Part shown: one piece after another, positions 8,343 through 17,840 of the stretch | Numbering within the stretch: position 1 is the stretch's first letter | Layout of the letters: each line of letters starts with the position of its first letter | Origin: DATFVJ01 sp963851085 | Lineage (GTDB): Bacteria; Actinomycetota; Actinomycetes; Streptosporangiales; Streptosporangiaceae | DNA length: 64,000 bases | Assembly: GCA_963851085.1 (NCBI GenBank) | Contig: CAWKNX010000019.1 | Span: 190,569-254,568 of the forward strand | Direction of reading: 5' to 3' | Notes under the pieces: model-generated | Database searches by the model: none | Told to the model about the DNA's origin: nothing | The model's input: only the letters and a program-made list of their open reading frames with translations | Made by a program: the position numbers and the translations under genes

Positions 8343-9212
8343 ATGCCCGTTCACGCCGCGCGGCGACTGTGGCTGAGCCTGGAGACCCTGCACGATGTCG
8401 TGTACTTCGCCCCGGCAGTTCGTGATGCCGGCGTCGGCCTCGGGTTGCGCGGATTCTGGATGACCTACTTCGCGTTCCGCGCGGCGCCGCTTGGGCCGGT
8501 GGGACCCGCGGCTGTCATCGCTGCTTTCGCCGGTTTCCACCCCGATATGGTCGGCCGGGCGCTGCCAGACGCGTGGTCACGCGCCACGCCGCAGGCGTGC
8601 CTGACAGCGCGGGCCGAAGTGTCGGCCGGAGCACTCCGCGAAGCCGGCGCCGATCCGGCCGACTGCCGTGCGGCCGCTGGGATGCTGGCACCGGTGGCGG
8701 CAGCGGCCGACGCCACGGGGCGTCCTCTGTTTGCCGCCAACGCGACGGTGCCGCTGCCGGATGATCCGGTCGCTGCGCTGTGGCAGGTGGCGACCACGTT
8801 GCGCGAGCACCGCGGCGACGGCCACGTCGCTGCGCTGGTCGCGGCCGGGGTCAGCGGGATCCAAGCACACCTGCTCCAGGTCGCGACGGGCCGCTTCCCC
8901 GGTGAGGTGATCCGCAATGCGCGGGGGTGGACCGAGCAGGACTGGGCCGATGCGGCCGCGCGGTTGCGAGAGTTCGGGCTGCTGACGGAGGACGCGGCGC
9001 CCCTGCTGACAAAGCCGGGCCGTGCGTTGCTGGCCGACATCGAGACCCGCACCGATCACGCGGCGTGGGTGGGTGGCCTTGCCGCACTCGGCGAACCCGC
9101 GGTCGACGAGGTGGTATCGATACTGCGCGCCTCGGTCGACGCGGTCCGCGCATCGGGCCTGCTGCCCGCCGTCAACCCGACGGGTCTTCCGGTCCAGGCG
9201 GAGACGGTGTGA
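8343..9212 (+). CDS. SCO6745-family protein, unknown function
   Basis: 289 residues from the ATG at 8343. The sequence (LWLSLETLHDVVYFAPAVRD, then FWMTYFAFRAAPLGPVGPAA) matches the actinobacterial SCO6745-type family as I recall it. The C-terminal third contains a winged-helix-like stretch (GWTEQDWADAAARLREFGLL). There is no signal peptide or membrane segment. Its biochemical role is not known. The frame is open upstream to about 8085 but that part is the decayed dehydrogenase remnant, so the later ATG is preferred. Confidence 0.75.
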   Translation: MPVHAARRLWLSLETLHDVVYFAPAVRDAGVGLGLRGFWMTYFAFRAAPLGPVGPAAVIAAFAGFHPDMVGRALPDAWSRATPQACLTARAEVSAGALREAGADPADCRAAAGMLAPVAAAADATGRPLFAANATVPLPDDPVAALWQVATTLREHRGDGHVAALVAAGVSGIQAHLLQVATGRFPGEVIRNARGWTEQDWADAAARLREFGLLTEDAAPLLTKPGRALLADIETRTDHAAWVGGLAALGEPAVDEVVSILRASVDAVRASGLLPAVNPTGLPVQAETV

Positions 9213-9217
9213 CGGGG

Positions 9218-9472
9218 CTATTCGTGGTGAGCCCGATGATGATCTTCATTCCCGGTGGATGGCGGTGCCGGGATGGGCGCGACGAGCGCCTGAAGCGCGA
9301 TGGCGGCCACGCCGTCCTCGAGGCGATCTCGATCTGGCATGGCGGCGGCACGGAAGGGCCGGGCGGACAGGACCGAAAGCAGCAGCCATGCGGCCGGGGC
9401 CCCCGCCACCCTGAAGATTTCCGCAGCGGCGATGCCTCCGCCGACGGCAGGGGTACGCGGGGTCTTGGTCAT
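9218..9472 (-). CDS. Possible small hypothetical protein
   Basis: 84-residue frame with AGGA nine bases before its ATG and one hydrophobic stretch (APAAWLLLSVLSA). No family is recognised. It lies in the 420-bp gap between two convergent genes and could be spurious. Confidence 0.3.
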   Translation of the reverse strand: MTKTPRTPAVGGGIAAAEIFRVAGAPAAWLLLSVLSARPFRAAAMPDRDRLEDGVAAIALQALVAPIPAPPSTGNEDHHRAHHE

Positions 9473-9632
9473 GGACAGAATCCTGCGGCAGGCGGGCCCG
9501 CGCCGCCCAGGGATAACGCCCCGTCACCGCCCTGTCAGCGCCCTGACGTTGCCCCCCGTCGCTCCCGGGCACGACTTACCTGTTGTTCACCTTGAAAAGG
9601 CGGGTAGCGACGGTTGCGTACGGCCTGGCCGA

Positions 9633-10646
9633 TCAGGGCGCTGGCGGGGGGTTCAGGCGGTGCAGCAGCGCCTGTTTGATGCCCGGCCGGGACGCGAACA
9701 CGAGCAGGAAAAGCGCTTCCCTGGCAAGTTTCTGGGCGTGCTGGCCGAGCAAGATAGCGCGGCTGCCCGTGGTGGCCACCAAAGTAGTGGCCGCGCGGGC
9801 GGCGAGCGCCGATGCCTGCGCCCGGGCGTCCGGCAACTCCTGCGCGGTTGCCGTGTCCAGCCGTGCCCGGCAGGCGGCGAGTTCGGCATCAAGCGGCCCG
9901 GGCCCGAGCAGCGTGGCGCACCGGCTGGCCAGGCCGAGGGCGAGCGAGCCGTTCATCCGCAGCCCTTCGGCGTCGGCCCGCGCCCACGCTGAATAGTCCT
10001 GGGTGCCGATCATCCGGGCGGCCGGCACCGGATGCCCCGTGAACCTGACCGTCACCGTGTTGCTCGCGGATACCGCGACCATCCGCAGTGGTTCGGCCAC
10101 CAGCGTCCCCGACTCCCTGGCGTCCAGCAGCGCCCAGACCAGGGTGTCACCGTCGCGGGCGGCCACCGCGAGCACGTCCACCATGCCCCAGCCGGTCACC
10201 CACGGCGAGTAGCCGTCCAGGACATAGCCGCCCGAGGTTCGGCGTGCCACCAGTGCCGGCGTCCCCGGCAGCGTGCCGCCCAGGGCCACCCCGGCACGGC
10301 GCTCGCCGGTGACCAGGCGAGGCAGCCAGTCCCGCCGCAACTGGGCCGACTGCCCACACGCCAGCCGCCTCACGACCCCGTGATGCTGCATCCACACGAA
10401 CGTGGTGCACAGGCACGCCGAGGCGAACGTCTCCACAATCGCGAACAGGGCCGCCGAACCCATCCCGGGGCCGCCAAGATCGGGTGGCGCGGCGATGCCG
10501 TAGAAACCCTCCCCAGCCAGCAGATCCAGGTGCCCGGCCGGCACCACCCCGGCCGCCTCGACCGCCAGGGTGGCAGGAAACAACACAGTCTCCGCGATCT
10601 CCCGAGCCCGTGCGAGCATGTCCCCAGCCGCGTCGCCGCCCGTCAT
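9633..10646 (-). CDS. Acyl-CoA dehydrogenase family protein
   Basis: 337 residues, somewhat short for the family (about 380). The N-terminal helical domain, the GEGFYGIAAPPDLGGPGMGS segment and the central beta domain (SGGYVLDGYSPWVTGWGMVD) are those of FAD-dependent acyl-CoA dehydrogenases. The C-terminal helical domain ends soon after LGQHAQKLAREALFLLVFAS. The segment that normally carries the catalytic Glu is not obvious, so it may act on a non-standard acyl substrate. No electron-transfer or CoA-ligase gene is adjacent, and its pathway is unknown. Confidence 0.85.
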   Translation of the reverse strand: MTGGDAAGDMLARAREIAETVLFPATLAVEAAGVVPAGHLDLLAGEGFYGIAAPPDLGGPGMGSAALFAIVETFASACLCTTFVWMQHHGVVRRLACGQSAQLRRDWLPRLVTGERRAGVALGGTLPGTPALVARRTSGGYVLDGYSPWVTGWGMVDVLAVAARDGDTLVWALLDARESGTLVAEPLRMVAVSASNTVTVRFTGHPVPAARMIGTQDYSAWARADAEGLRMNGSLALGLASRCATLLGPGPLDAELAACRARLDTATAQELPDARAQASALAARAATTLVATTGSRAILLGQHAQKLAREALFLLVFASRPGIKQALLHRLNPPPAP

Positions 10647-10794
10647 GGCAGGTCAGAATACCGCCAGCACCGCGCGCATCGCCGCTGTGACCCAGGCCGC
10701 CGAGGTGCCGGACCTCGTTACCGCTCCCCGCTCGAGGCTGTTGCGGCCGCCCTGCCAAACTGCCCCGCGGATAGTGGTGGGCGGCGCTCATGGT

Positions 10795-11706
10795 CTATCG
10801 ATGGGTTTGCACGGTGAGGATCACTGCTGCCGCGAGGATCGCCGCGCCCACGGCCCCGGTGGCGCCGAGCCGGTCGCCGAGTATCAGCGCCGCGAGGACG
10901 GCGCCGGTGAGCGGTTCCAGCAGCGCCAGCAGCGCGGCGGTGCTGGCTGCGACGGTGCGCAGGCCGCGGAAGTACAGCGTGTAGGCGACCGCTGTCGGGC
11001 CCGCGCCCAGCGCGATCAGCAGGCCAATGCTGGTGGGGGCAGGTGTGAAGCTGAGCCCGGTGATGGCCGCTGCCAACGGCAGCAGTGCGAGCCCGCCGAC
11101 GGTGAACCCGAATCCGGTAAGGGTCAGGTCGTCCAGTCCGGGTACGGGCCTGGCCCCGATCAGGGTGACCGCGGCGAAGCCGGCGGCCGCGAGCACGGCC
11201 ATACCCGCGCTGGCGGCCACCGCGGTCTCGGAGAATCCACCGGAAGGCACGCCCACCAGCAGGCCAAGGCCGGTCAGCGCGAGGCAGTTGGTCCCGACCG
11301 CGAGCGGGCCGATCCTGCGCCGGCGCACGACCCGGTCCACGACCAGCACGATGACTGGGGCGCTGCCGATGGTGATGAGGGTGGCCAGGCTGACCGATGT
11401 CAGGGCCACCGCTGTGAAGTAGCAGCTCTGAAACAGCGCGGCCAGCGAGCCGATTGAGACGATGCGGGTCCAGGCAGCCCGGCCGGTGGGCCAGCGCCTG
11501 CCGGTCAGCGCAAGCCAACCGACGATCAGCGCGCCGCCGACGGTGAGCCGGTACGCGGCCACAGCCATCGCGGCAAGGCCGGCGGTCCGGCTCAGCAGGC
11601 TGCCGGTCAGACCACCGGTGCCCCACAACAGTCCGGACAGCGCAAGGTAGATCAGGCCGGCGCGCGGACGGCGGGCAGCCGCGGGCGCAGTCGTGGATAC
11701 AAGCAT
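10795..11706 (-). CDS. EamA/DMT-family transporter
   Basis: 303 residues with about ten hydrophobic segments in two homologous halves, the EamA duplication. Examples are LIYLALSGLLWGTGGLTGSL in the first half and FTVGGLALLPLAAAITGLSF in the second. It is an inner-membrane exporter of metabolites or amino acids; the substrate cannot be read. The ATG at 11706 is chosen because AGGAG lies eight bases upstream; the frame extends 22 residues further without a site. It is followed on the minus strand by the acyl-CoA dehydrogenase, about 150 bp away. Confidence 0.85.
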   Translation of the reverse strand: MLVSTTAPAAARRPRAGLIYLALSGLLWGTGGLTGSLLSRTAGLAAMAVAAYRLTVGGALIVGWLALTGRRWPTGRAAWTRIVSIGSLAALFQSCYFTAVALTSVSLATLITIGSAPVIVLVVDRVVRRRRIGPLAVGTNCLALTGLGLLVGVPSGGFSETAVAASAGMAVLAAAGFAAVTLIGARPVPGLDDLTLTGFGFTVGGLALLPLAAAITGLSFTPAPTSIGLLIALGAGPTAVAYTLYFRGLRTVAASTAALLALLEPLTGAVLAALILGDRLGATGAVGAAILAAAVILTVQTHR

Positions 11707-12064
11707 GAAAGATCGCTCCTGCGACGAGAAGGGGAAGGTCGCGGAAGCGGGGCGCACCAGACTCGCCCGCATGCGGACGGCGCGTCAGCTCACTCGGCTC
11801 GACGCGCTCGGGCTACTGCCCCGCTCAGGAGCGGGGCGGAGGGGTGACCGGAAACCACTGATGCACACCGGGCATCTTACCTCGGGCGCGCGTCGGGACG
11901 ACGTCCTCCGCCCCGTACTTCGCGAGGCGCCATGAGCTTGCCGCCGCAGGCGGCACCATGGGCGCGTTCACGCGGTCGATCGAGGCTCGGGAACTGACAG
12001 GAAATAACATCGGGCAGGGGGCCCCTCAATGCGGTGGATCCCGGTAGGGCCCGCCGAACTGCGG
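11707..12064. other. Intergenic stretch without a convincing gene
   Basis: About 360 bp. It holds a compact hairpin at 11818-11837 (GCCCCGCT, four bases, AGCGGGGC) without a clear T run. A 61-residue minus-strand frame here has no family resemblance. Confidence 0.6.
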
Positions 12065-12733
12065 TCAGCCCATGGTGGCTCTTCGAATGGCGGCGCGGAT
12101 CACCTTCGCGGTCAGGGCCGGATCAGCTTGCCCGCCGACTGAGGTATTGGTGAGCAGAAGTACCGACCCTCCGGCGGAGGCAAGCACGATGTCCATGCTG
12201 AGCGGGATCCCGGCCAGCATGCCGGTGGCGCGGTAGGCGTGACCGTGGCCGCCTGCCGGCCGGTCCGGGACCGGGGCCAGGGCCAGGCGGACGCGATGTC
12301 CCTCCTCGGTCACCGTGACCGAGGCACATCCCGCAAGGGCTCGCGTGAGCTTGGCGGTCAGCTCGCTGGCCGTCGCGCCAGCAGGCGTGACGAGCGCCTC
12401 GTCGAGCCACGGCCCCACCGGGAGCCTGAAGAACTCCACCTGCTGATGCAACCCGGTACCGCTGGTCATCAGCCCTTCCAGGCCAGAGCATCCGGTCAGG
12501 TGCGACGGGAGATTGCGGCGATCAAGCGGCCGGGCGATGAAGCCGGCCGGCAGATCGCCCACGCGTAGCAGCCGCCCCCGCGTACGCGGCGATGCTGGCG
12601 GCGGGCTCGGCGTAGCCGACTGCCGGGCGGATGCCGAGTGACGCGGCGCGGCAGAACCGCCGCCCAGTCCGCAACCGCTTACGGCCAGGCCCGTGACAAG
12701 CATTCCGGCCACAGCACGCCCAGCGGCGCCCAT
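12065..12733 (-). CDS. Putative lipoprotein, unknown function
   Basis: 222 residues from the ATG at 12733. The signal peptide MGAAGRAVAGMLVTGLAVSG ends in a lipobox with Cys at residue 21, followed by a Ser/Pro/Ala linker. The extracellular part of about 170 residues (RLLRVGDLPAGFIARPL, and near the end LTAKVIRAAIRRATMG) looks like the sensor-type lipoproteins common in actinomycetes, but no function is known. The open frame continues upstream without a stop into a truncated methyltransferase, so a fusion could be translated. I favour the internal start because of the signal peptide. Confidence 0.7.
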   Translation of the reverse strand: MGAAGRAVAGMLVTGLAVSGCGLGGGSAAPRHSASARQSATPSPPPASPRTRGRLLRVGDLPAGFIARPLDRRNLPSHLTGCSGLEGLMTSGTGLHQQVEFFRLPVGPWLDEALVTPAGATASELTAKLTRALAGCASVTVTEEGHRVRLALAPVPDRPAGGHGHAYRATGMLAGIPLSMDIVLASAGGSVLLLTNTSVGGQADPALTAKVIRAAIRRATMG

Positions 12734-13087
12734 AAAGCGGCCGACCAGCGGATCGTTGTCGACATAGACGATCCTCGATTCGGGGGCGATCCGCTGGGCG
12801 ACCTTATGGGTGTTGTCGACGGTCGGTAGCCCGGTACCGATATCCAGGAACTGGCGGATCCCCGCGTCGGCGGCCAGGAACCGCACCACGCGGGCGAGGA
12901 AGTGGCGCGAGGCGCGGGCGATATCGGCGATCTCCGGCAGGACGGCGAGCGTCTGGTCACCGGCCTGGCGGTCGACGGGATCGTTGCCTTTGCCACCCAG
13001 CCAGTAGTTCCAGATCCGGGCCCAATGCCGCACGGTGGTGTCGATCGTGGGCGGGGGCCGGTCGTGGCCGTCCACGTCGTCTGTCAC
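12734..13087 (-). pseudogene. Truncated S-adenosyl methyltransferase (DUF574/Methyltransf_19-like)
   Basis: A GTG at 13087 preceded by GAGGAG starts a typical N-terminus of the actinobacterial SAM methyltransferase family: RIWNYWLGGKGNDPVDRQAG, then FLDIGTGLPTVDNTHKVAQ and VYVDNDPLV. Family members run about 270 residues; here homology stops after the second SAM motif (118 residues) and the frame passes straight into the lipoprotein. The missing catalytic half and the GND in place of the usual DNY-like residues argue for a dead fragment created by a deletion. Confidence 0.7.
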
Positions 13088-13332
13088 CGGACGGTATCTC
13101 CTCGTGCTGCGTGTGCGCCTGCCTGGAGGAGATTCACCACCTCCAGGTGGCACTGTGATCATCCACCTCAGGTCCTGCTGTGCGTTGCAATCCCGGAATC
13201 TGAGCATACGGCTGCAGCCCGGAAGCAAGCCGGGCGGTGGCGGCCGGTGCCATGCCGCGGCAGCCGTTATGGATATTGGTACTGAACGGCTGCCGTGGCG
13301 TGTCACGTTATTGCGTGCGGGCGTACCCGCCC

Positions 13333-13491
13333 TCAGTTCGTGAGGGCGCCCAGCCGCTCGCGTAGCTTGGTGGCCTCATTCCGTACAACGGCCTCAACGG
13401 CAACGTCCTCGGTCGGGAGCTTCTCCCAGCTTCCGACGACGGAGATAACCCACCGCACACTGGATGCTGCCGGGCAGCCAGTCGTGCCCAC
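13333..13491 (-). CDS. Small ORF or gene tail, unknown
   Basis: 52 residues from a GTG, ending VVRNEATKLRERLGALTN. The amphipathic, charged C-terminus and codon pattern look coding, but upstream stops cut it short. It may be the tail of a decayed gene. Confidence 0.3.
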   Translation of the reverse strand: MGTTGCPAASSVRWVISVVGSWEKLPTEDVAVEAVVRNEATKLRERLGALTN

Positions 13492-14458
13492 TACCAACCG
13501 TCAGTCTCCACTTTGCCCGGTCCACCCGTACGCGTGTCTTTGGCAGTGGCCAAGCCGCACCGACCGGTGGATGCGCGTGCCTGCTTCCGGCGGGTACTCC
13601 ACGTTCGGTGGCCAGCTGACGAGGGACCGTCATCGCGGCATTACTGGATCTTGCGGAGCGCCAACGGCGGGTCATGTCGCCGGCAAAACCAGCATCCCCG
13701 GCCAGCGGGCCATCACCGGCTCGGCGTCGGGCCCGGTGGCGATCACCACATGCGCAGCGGTGACGCTGCCTCCCAGGGCAAGCCGCCACCCGGCACCCGC
13801 GGCTGGACTACACCGGCGAGGCGAGCCGCCATACCGTGGCCTACGCGCTGCTGGCGCTGTACCGCAAGGGACTCGTAACCCGTCAACGGCTAACCCGTGA
13901 ACGGCTGGGCCGCCAGGCGTGGCTGTACCGGCCGTGCCTGCCTCTGGCGGTCCATCTCGCGACCCTGGTGGCCGATTTGCTGAACGGCGCGCGCGTTGCC
14001 GAACTGCTCATAGCTGTCCGCCTGAGCCTGAACGAAAAGGAGTGCCGCTGCGCTGTTCGGGATCGAAACTGTGAGATGGAGCGGCCATGGGACTGGATCT
14101 CGAAAGACCCAGATCTCCACTGCCTAGGGGCCTGAGTTCGAAAGCTTTCTCGACGGCCAGAAGGAAAAAGACTACCCCGGTGCGCGGACTGGTCAGGCGG
14201 CAGCTACTGAGTCCAAAGACTCCCAGCCGCAACAGTCCTGACCTCGAGCTGACCCGACGATAAGCAGTTTTCTCGTGCGGCGTCCGCGACAGTGGCATCG
14301 CCGCCGTGCAGCTCCGTGGTTCGCGGGCTTCCCCGAGGGCCGCCAGGCTATCGCCGCCCTCATCCACCACGCTGCCCGCGCAGCACCGCACTCGGCTCGG
14401 GGCACCGCGGCGGCACGGACACGATGCCCGCCGGGGGGTGGCCAGAAACAGGGAACGA
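13492..14458. other. Degenerate stretch with gene remnants
   Basis: About 970 bp with no intact gene. The minus strand at about 13686-13775 encodes a scrap reading VTAAHVVIATGPDAEPVM, like the NAD(P)-binding segment of flavin monooxygenases, then a stop. The plus strand holds a winged-helix remnant at 13836-14135, listed separately. The rest shows nothing recognisable. Confidence 0.45.
13836..14135 (+). pseudogene. Winged-helix regulator fragment (BlaI/MarR-like)
   Basis: The frame reads VAYALLALYRKGLVTRQRLT then GRQAWLYRPCLPLAVHL, the recognition helix and wing of BlaI-like repressors. No proper N-terminus is present, and the last 50 residues look random. Treated as a remnant; family placement is tentative. 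Confidence 0.35.
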
Positions 14459-15436
14459 TCAGCTGGTGTTCACTGAGAAATTGGTAAAGGTGAAGGTCGC
14501 GGGAGCGCCGTTTGTTGACACGATCTCAGCACCGTAGTCTATCTGGCCCAGCGTGGAGCTAGCGGGCATCCATCCCTTCGCGATAATCCAGTTGAACAAT
14601 TCAAGCAGGCTCAGGGTCCCTGAGGTGAAGTTCGTGTTGGCAACGAACGCGATGTAGCTGCCGTTCTTCCATACCCTGTAGGTCCGCCCGCCGAAGGTAA
14701 CAGTCCCTTCGACAGAGCCGGCTGGCACTTGATTACAGTTCTCGGTCCAGATCATGACCTCGGTCGAGCCGGAACTGGCGACGCCGTTAATCCAGATATC
14801 GTAGGCATCTTCGTAGATCCCGGCATGCGGGCTCGTCTCAGCGAAGGTGCTGGAAATCTTATGAAACGAACTGATCGCCGGCTCATTGAAATCCTCATGG
14901 ACGTTCGGGTACGTTTTAACGGCGCCATCACCGCGATCATTGTTCATGTCGGCCACCGCATACCAGTTGTTGTATGCGCAGGCATAGAGGGTCTGCGTAA
15001 CGCTGTATCCGCTGATGTTCCACATGTCGTTGTAGACGTAATAACGGCCGTCGCTCCAGCCCCCGCTGGCGTCCGACGTCACGAACTGAGGCTTCGTGCA
15101 GTGCTTGGATACGGGAGCCGGAGCCGCAGCGCTGCCGTGAGCAGGCATAGAGGCTGGCACGCGCGAAACTCGGGGGGCTGGCATCAGAACGGGGGCGGGC
15201 TGAGAGGTATAGGCGGGCGTTGCGCTATAGGCGTCATTGCGGCCCGAAGCAGCGCCGCGAGTAATATCGTCGGCGCCCGCCGAGCCAGTGCCGTTGCCTT
15301 GACCCTTACCCAGATGGCGAACGGCCGCGAGTGCCCCAGCGGACAGCAGGACACCGATGATAATGATGCTGATGATTACGCCGGGCCGCCCGAACAGAAC
15401 GGATCCGCGACGCTGAGGTTGGCTTGATCTATTCAT
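14459..15436 (-). CDS. Membrane-anchored or secreted GH12-like glycoside hydrolase
   Basis: 325 residues. A basic N-terminus and one hydrophobic segment (VIISIIIIGVLLSAGALAAV) serve as signal anchor, then a Ser/Pro/Ala linker to about residue 110. The C-terminal 210 residues have GH12 features: a TEVMIWTENC strand holding the likely nucleophile Glu, and YGAEIVSTNG holding the likely acid/base Glu near the end. GH12 enzymes cut cellulose, xyloglucan or mixed-linkage glucans outside the cell. Composition is less GC-rich than its neighbours. Flanked by degenerate sequence on both sides, it may have been acquired. Confidence 0.7.
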   Translation of the reverse strand: MNRSSQPQRRGSVLFGRPGVIISIIIIGVLLSAGALAAVRHLGKGQGNGTGSAGADDITRGAASGRNDAYSATPAYTSQPAPVLMPAPRVSRVPASMPAHGSAAAPAPVSKHCTKPQFVTSDASGGWSDGRYYVYNDMWNISGYSVTQTLYACAYNNWYAVADMNNDRGDGAVKTYPNVHEDFNEPAISSFHKISSTFAETSPHAGIYEDAYDIWINGVASSGSTEVMIWTENCNQVPAGSVEGTVTFGGRTYRVWKNGSYIAFVANTNFTSGTLSLLELFNWIIAKGWMPASSTLGQIDYGAEIVSTNGAPATFTFTNFSVNTS

Positions 15437-16037
15437 AACGTTAGCGATGCTTAATGCTAGTGATGGTTCGGCGCAGGCAAATCTCAGCCAAGATGCCCAT
15501 CACTTCGATGAGATCTCAGGCCGACAGCGGAGCGGTTAGCCACTCCTGGTAAGTCCTGATCGTACATATTCGGCGGGCAGGACATACCCAGAACACGAAG
15601 ATCTGTGCGAGGCGACACGCCCGCCGCGTCGGCTTGCAGCCGGCCGACCGCACCGCCAACGCCAGGACGTCCCTCAGCTGCCACCCCAACGGCACCGCGA
15701 TGCGCTGGCCCACGGCCGCGCGCCTGAACCGGCTTCGGCGGCGCACCCATCGCGGCAGAGTCGGAAGTTCGTGCGAACCTGCCGCACACAGATCAACCGG
15801 TCGACGGGCACTTGATTGAGGTCGGGCAGACAACAGTCCGGCCGAGCAGGCCGTAGCGCGGCGAGCTTGGCCAGTTCGGCCGCACCAGACCGAGGTGCTG
15901 GTCGATGCGGATGATCAGCCTGATCGAGTGACCCGCAGTGGGGCCGAACCAAGCCCGGGGCCCGTTGTCGCGAAATCAATGGTCAGCGGACTTGAGTTCA
16001 GGCGGCTTGTCGTTGTGTAGCGCGGACGATCGCTTCT
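15437..16037. other. 600-bp stretch without a recognisable gene
   Basis: Open frames up to about 105 residues occur on both strands but none has a family resemblance or a good ribosome site. It probably holds decayed sequence and the promoter of the GH12-like gene. Confidence 0.5.
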
Positions 16038-16751
16038 TTAAACTCGGACCGGTCCCTTCAGCACCACCGGACCGGTTTGGGCGGGTTTGCCGTTCGCCTG
16101 CTCTCGGGTGATCTTCATGATCGAGAACTCTCGGGGGTCGGCCCAGGTCGACATGCTGACCTGGGCCGACCCGTCTGGCTTCACTTCGAATGTGCCGGCA
16201 CTGACCCGGTCCAGATGGCCGGGGCCATCGTCGGGGCGGGAGTACCAGCATTCATAGAAGCCCTGCTCACGTAGGTCTTTTAGGCCGTGGACTGACAGTT
16301 GGACGGACCAGCCGTTTGCGGTCTCGTGGGCGGTCGCCTGTCCGGTGGCCGACCCACCGAGTCCGCCAGCGGCTGTCCGGATGGGGGCCAGCCGGATATG
16401 GACGGATGTGCCGGGTTGCGGCCTGAAATGCACGACGGCGAGCCCAGCCAAGAAGACGATGCCGGCTGCGGCGGACGCAAGCCAGCTGGTCCGCCGCCGT
16501 CGCTGGCGAGCGGCGGCCGCCCGTTGCACAGCCCCCAGCGTGCGGGCCTGCAGGTCGGTCGGCAGCTCAGCTGCCGGCGCGGCGGTGTCAAGCAGCCGGC
16601 GAACCGGCCGGAGCCGTTCCAGCTCAGCCGCGCAGCCGGCGCAGTCCCGCAAGTGGCCCGGGAACTCGGCCGACTCATGAGAGCCGAGCGCGCCGAGCGC
16701 CCAACCGGCCACCTCCGCATGCACTCTCGCGTCGGCGCGATCCTCAGACAT
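16038..16751 (-). CDS. Anti-sigma factor, zinc-finger/RskA type (copy 1, intact)
   Basis: 237 residues. The N-terminus carries the ZAS zinc motif HLRDCAGC (His33, Cys37, Cys40 from the ATG at 16751), a single membrane segment around residues 97-117 (WLASAAAGIVFLAGLAVVHF) and an extracellular RskA-like domain. It should hold its partner ECF sigma factor at the membrane until a signal triggers its release. Its start overlaps the sigma stop by eight bases, so the two are co-translated. A decayed second copy lies at 19911-20222. Confidence 0.88.
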   Translation of the reverse strand: MSEDRADARVHAEVAGWALGALGSHESAEFPGHLRDCAGCAAELERLRPVRRLLDTAAPAAELPTDLQARTLGAVQRAAAARQRRRRTSWLASAAAGIVFLAGLAVVHFRPQPGTSVHIRLAPIRTAAGGLGGSATGQATAHETANGWSVQLSVHGLKDLREQGFYECWYSRPDDGPGHLDRVSAGTFEVKPDGSAQVSMSTWADPREFSIMKITREQANGKPAQTGPVVLKGPVRV

Positions 16752-17331
16752 CGAAACCTCGCTCCACGAGCGCAACGCGCAACGCCCGTAGACCGTGGAA
16801 CATGCGGGTTTTCACCGTGCCCAGCGGGATCTCCAGCCGGTCGGCGATCTCCGATTGGGTGAGCCCCTCGTCATGCGCCAGCGTGATCACGTCCCGCTGT
16901 GCCGGGCTGAGTGACTCCAGCGCCTCGCGGATCGATAGCCGCTGCGTGATCCGCTCTTCGATGTCATCATCGTCTGCCGGGTCGCTGCCCTCGGGCAGCA
17001 CTGCCAGCGGCCGGTTCGCCGGCCGCCTCCGCACATCGACCGCGACGCTGCGCGCGATCACGAAAAGGTACGTACCCACGCTGGCGCGGGCGAAATCGAA
17101 GCGGCCCGCCGTCCGCCACAACCGGACGAAGCACTCCTGCACCACCTCCTCAGCCAGATGCGGGTCACCGAGCGACTGCAGCCCGAATCCGTACAGCCGA
17201 CGCGCGTACCGGCGGTACAGCTCGGCGAGTGGCGCGCCCACATCGCCCGCGGCCACTAATGCGAGAAGGCCGGCCTCTTCAAGTGCCAACTGCTCCTGCT
17301 CGCCGCTTCTGGCCACTGTGCGGAGCTGCAT
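16744..17331 (-). CDS. ECF RNA polymerase sigma factor (copy 1, intact)
   Basis: 195 residues. Region 2 contains DPHLAEEVVQECFVRLWRTA and FARASVGTYLFVIARSVAVD; region 4 contains LSPAQRDVITLAHDEGLTQS and IPLGTVKTRMFHGLRALR. It is of the SigK/RpoE group paired with zinc-finger anti-sigma factors. It directs RNA polymerase to stress or envelope promoters under control of the overlapping anti-sigma gene. Targets are unknown; secreted proteins nearby (GH12-like, muramidase-like) are positional candidates. Confidence 0.9.
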   Translation of the reverse strand: MQLRTVARSGEQEQLALEEAGLLALVAAGDVGAPLAELYRRYARRLYGFGLQSLGDPHLAEEVVQECFVRLWRTAGRFDFARASVGTYLFVIARSVAVDVRRRPANRPLAVLPEGSDPADDDDIEERITQRLSIREALESLSPAQRDVITLAHDEGLTQSEIADRLEIPLGTVKTRMFHGLRALRVALVERGFDV

Positions 17332-17510
17332 CAGCTCGTATACGGTGCAGTCCTGGCACCCGGTTCAAAAGTCCCGAAGCTGTGCTGCCGAGCGCCACCA
17401 TTCACGCCCGCGTCTGTGTGTCGGCCAACACTCGTCATAAGTGACCCCCCGTTCAGCCACGCTGCGGCAGAAACGACATGATGACCGACTAGCGCGACGG
17501 TGTCAGCATA

Positions 17511-17840
17511 GAGGTCATCAGCCGACCGGGCCTCGTCACCCTGGTGGTACTGCGTACCCAGTCACCGCCTGCGGCGCTGGCGGCGATATACGGGATGGAC
17601 CGCTCCACGGTCACCCGGGCAGCCCGCGAGATCCGGCCGCTGCTCGATGGCCGCGGCTACGCTATCCCGCACGGCCAGCGGCTGCACAGCCTGGTGGATG
17701 TGTTCGCCTACGCGGACGCCCACGGCGTCAAGCTGCGCCTCGACGGCAGCGAGATCCAGGTCCGCCTGCCCAGGGTGCCCGCTGTCGGCCCAGACTGGGG
17801 GCGGCATTCGGGTCGCGGAGTCATAGGCGTGGCTGGTTAG
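17511..17840 (+). pseudogene. IS5-type transposase N-terminal fragment
   Basis: The frame reads LVTLVVLRTQSPPAALAAIY, GMDRSTVTRAAREIRPLL and LRLDGSEIQVRLPRV, the helix-turn-helix N-terminus of IS5-family DDE transposases. The catalytic domain is absent and the frame stops after an unrelated tail. It sits between the intact sigma gene and the decayed ORF, so an insertion sequence once landed in this block. Confidence 0.6.

Noticed and set aside
11825..12010. 61-codon minus frame ending in HQWFPVTPPPRS, considered as a transposase tail
   Set aside because: No match to a transposase motif and no terminal repeats nearby; left as intergenic.
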